Below, piece after piece: positions 25,789-26,353 of a stretch of 26,353 nt of DNA (within the stretch, counting starts at the first letter, position 1; every line of letters begins with the position of its first letter). The stretch comes from a virus. The stretch is from positions 1-26,353 of IMG/VR virus record IMGVR_UViG_3300031974_002078, one strand, 5' to 3'. The translations under genes and the position numbers were made by a program. The notes under the pieces were generated by a model. It ran no database searches and was not told where the DNA came from. It saw only the letters and a program-made list of their open reading frames with translations.

Positions 25789-25956
25789 TCAGTAGGGATT
25801 TCTCCCTTGTTCCTTGCAAAGTTTAAAGTAGAGTTTATAATACCTCTGCTTCATCTCATCAAGGATTTTATTGTCCTCTTCAAAACCCAACTTTCTGGTG
25901 TGCGTATAACAACCTTCAAGTTCTCCTATTAATAGTAGAATTTTTATTGGGTCCAT
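25789..25956 (-). CDS. Small protein of unknown function (55 aa)
   Basis: ATG at 25954-25956, stop at 25789-25791, just 3 nt before tRNA-Asn. Sequence MDPIKILLLIGELEGCYTHT... is helical with a basic/aromatic C-terminus (MKQRYYKLYFKLCKEQGRN). No membrane segment long enough to be sure. It lies between tRNA-Gly and tRNA-Asn, so its mRNA is likely released by tRNA processing on both sides. Not recognised. Confidence 0.72.
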   Translation of the reverse strand: MDPIKILLLIGELEGCYTHTRKLGFEEDNKILDEMKQRYYKLYFKLCKEQGRNPY

Positions 25957-25972
25957 AATAGAAAAGGACGAG

Positions 25973-26044
25973 AGCGGAGTATCGGACTCGAACCGACGAC
26001 ATCTAACTTGGAAGGATAGCGTTCTACCGCTGAACTAACTCCGC
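25973..26044 (-). tRNA. tRNA-Gly (UCC), copy 2
   Basis: Acceptor GCGGAGT/ACTCCGC, anticodon loop CTTCCAA (anticodon TCC) on a stem CTATC/GTTAG with one T-T mismatch, T-arm GGTTCGAGTCC, 72 nt. It has the same anticodon as copy 1 but diverges in the acceptor and anticodon stems. Confidence 0.93.
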
Positions 26045-26048
26045 AAGG

Positions 26049-26122
26049 CGACTCAAGTAGGATTCGAACCTACGACCGACTGCTTAGAAGGCAGTTGCTC
26101 TGTCCAGCTGAGCTATTGAGTC
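26049..26122 (-). tRNA. tRNA-Arg (UCU)
   Basis: Acceptor GACTCAA/TTGAGTC, anticodon stem ACTGC/GCAGT with loop CTTCTAA (anticodon TCT), T-arm GGTTCGAATCC, discriminator G, 74 nt. First tRNA after the consensus promoter. Confidence 0.97.
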
Positions 26123-26138
26123 ATTTGCTTACCCACAT

Positions 26139-26167
26139 ATTATAAGGTATGTGGGGAACCTTGTCAA
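26139..26167 (-). promoter_or_regulatory. Consensus sigma70 promoter of the tRNA cluster with inverted repeat around the -10
   Basis: Perfect TTGACA (26162-26167), 17-bp spacer, perfect TATAAT (26139-26144). CCCACATA/TATGTGGG arms (26132-26139 and 26148-26155) flank the -10. The -35 overlaps the stop of the upstream gene. Confidence 0.9.
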
Positions 26168-26353
26168 CCCTCTGTTGTTTCTTCTGTTACTTCCTCAGTA
26201 ACTTCAGGTTCGGGTTCTGGAAGGGTTACACCAGTTTGAGTCAGATACTCAATAGCACCTTGAACCTTAAAGTAAAGTTCCCTGTTTTTTGTAAGGGTGC
26301 TTTCAAGGTCGTTGCGTTGTTGAAGCAGGTTTTGCAAGTGTGTTTGTTGTTCT
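26164..26353 (-). CDS. Conserved phage protein, 3' end only (about 63 codons)
   Basis: The reading frame enters from the right edge and ends at TGA 26164-26166. The visible part is a Gln/Leu-rich coiled coil (LQNLLQQRNDLESTLTKNRE), then LYFKVQGAIEYLTQTGVTLP and a Pro/Glu/Thr-rich acidic tail (PEPEPEVTEEVTEETTEG). The KVQGAIEYL--TGV block is one I associate with a small conserved protein of marine T4-like phages. Function unknown. Its stop codon overlaps the tRNA-cluster promoter. Confidence 0.75.
   Translation of the reverse strand, partial: EQQTHLQNLLQQRNDLESTLTKNRELYFKVQGAIEYLTQTGVTLPEPEPEVTEEVTEETTEG

Noticed and set aside
25421-25932. Plus and minus ORFs across the tRNA cluster
   Set aside because: They run through tRNA genes (for example conserved T-arm sequence translated as GFEPTTFC), a known false-ORF pattern.
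1-26353. CRISPR arrays, insertion sequences, integrase or attachment sites
   Set aside because: No regularly spaced repeats, transposase or integrase motifs, or direct repeats flanking a segment were seen.

Overview
The window looks like part of the genome of a marine T4-like cyanophage (cyanomyovirus), probably infecting Synechococcus or Prochlorococcus. The evidence is a psbA (photosystem II D1) gene, two high-light-inducible (hli) genes, a plant-type ferredoxin and a thioredoxin-like gene, T4-type late-promoter boxes (TATAAATA and variants), nine tRNA genes, a glycine-rich tail adhesin, and very compact genes joined by ATGA/TGATG overlaps. Nearly everything lies on the minus strand; the main exception is a three-gene plus-strand group at 1128-2797.

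Layout from left to right. (1) 1-696: 5' part of psbA, cut by the window edge. (2) 697-1127: regulatory region with divergent promoters. (3) 1128-2797 (+): three exported or membrane proteins of unknown role. (4) 7903 down to 2798 (-): a tightly coupled run of 14 genes rich in membrane and exported proteins. It includes a phage-lysozyme-family protein, a secreted HEGWH zinc-peptidase candidate, a two-helix membrane protein, a staphylococcal-nuclease-like enzyme and several membrane ORFs of 31-47 aa. This could be a lysis or envelope-breaching module. (5) 9230 down to 7963 (-): a photosynthesis/redox operon (hli, 28-aa membrane peptide, ferredoxin, thioredoxin-like, 56-aa protein, second hli, 41-aa membrane protein). 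(6) 9298-9885: a small membrane ORF and an exported porin-like protein with a long structured leader. (7) 19653 down to 10069 (-): a 12-gene glycan operon with GDP-mannose 3,5-epimerase, fucosyltransferase, a second sugar epimerase/dehydratase, two methyltransferases and seven further (putative) glycosyltransferases. (8) 19716-22839: many small genes mixed with tRNA genes. (9) 22943-23255: remnants of a sulfotransferase and a helix-turn-helix protein. (10) 23262-25294: tail-fibre-type genes. (11) 25431-26122: a five-tRNA cluster. (12) 26164-26353: 3' end of a conserved gene cut by the right edge.

The strongest pattern not explained by gene content is promoter architecture. At least nine host-type sigma70 promoters are visible (TTGACA or close, 17-18 bp spacer, TATAAT-like). 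Three are fused to Rho-independent terminators, with the -35 inside the terminator hairpin and the U-tract forming the spacer. Two (psbA and the porin-like gene) carry a T4-type late box in the same register over the -10. A pair of divergent promoters shares a palindromic -35. Late boxes also recur 22-25 nt upstream of several start codons. All functional statements come from reading the sequence and family knowledge; no database search was run.
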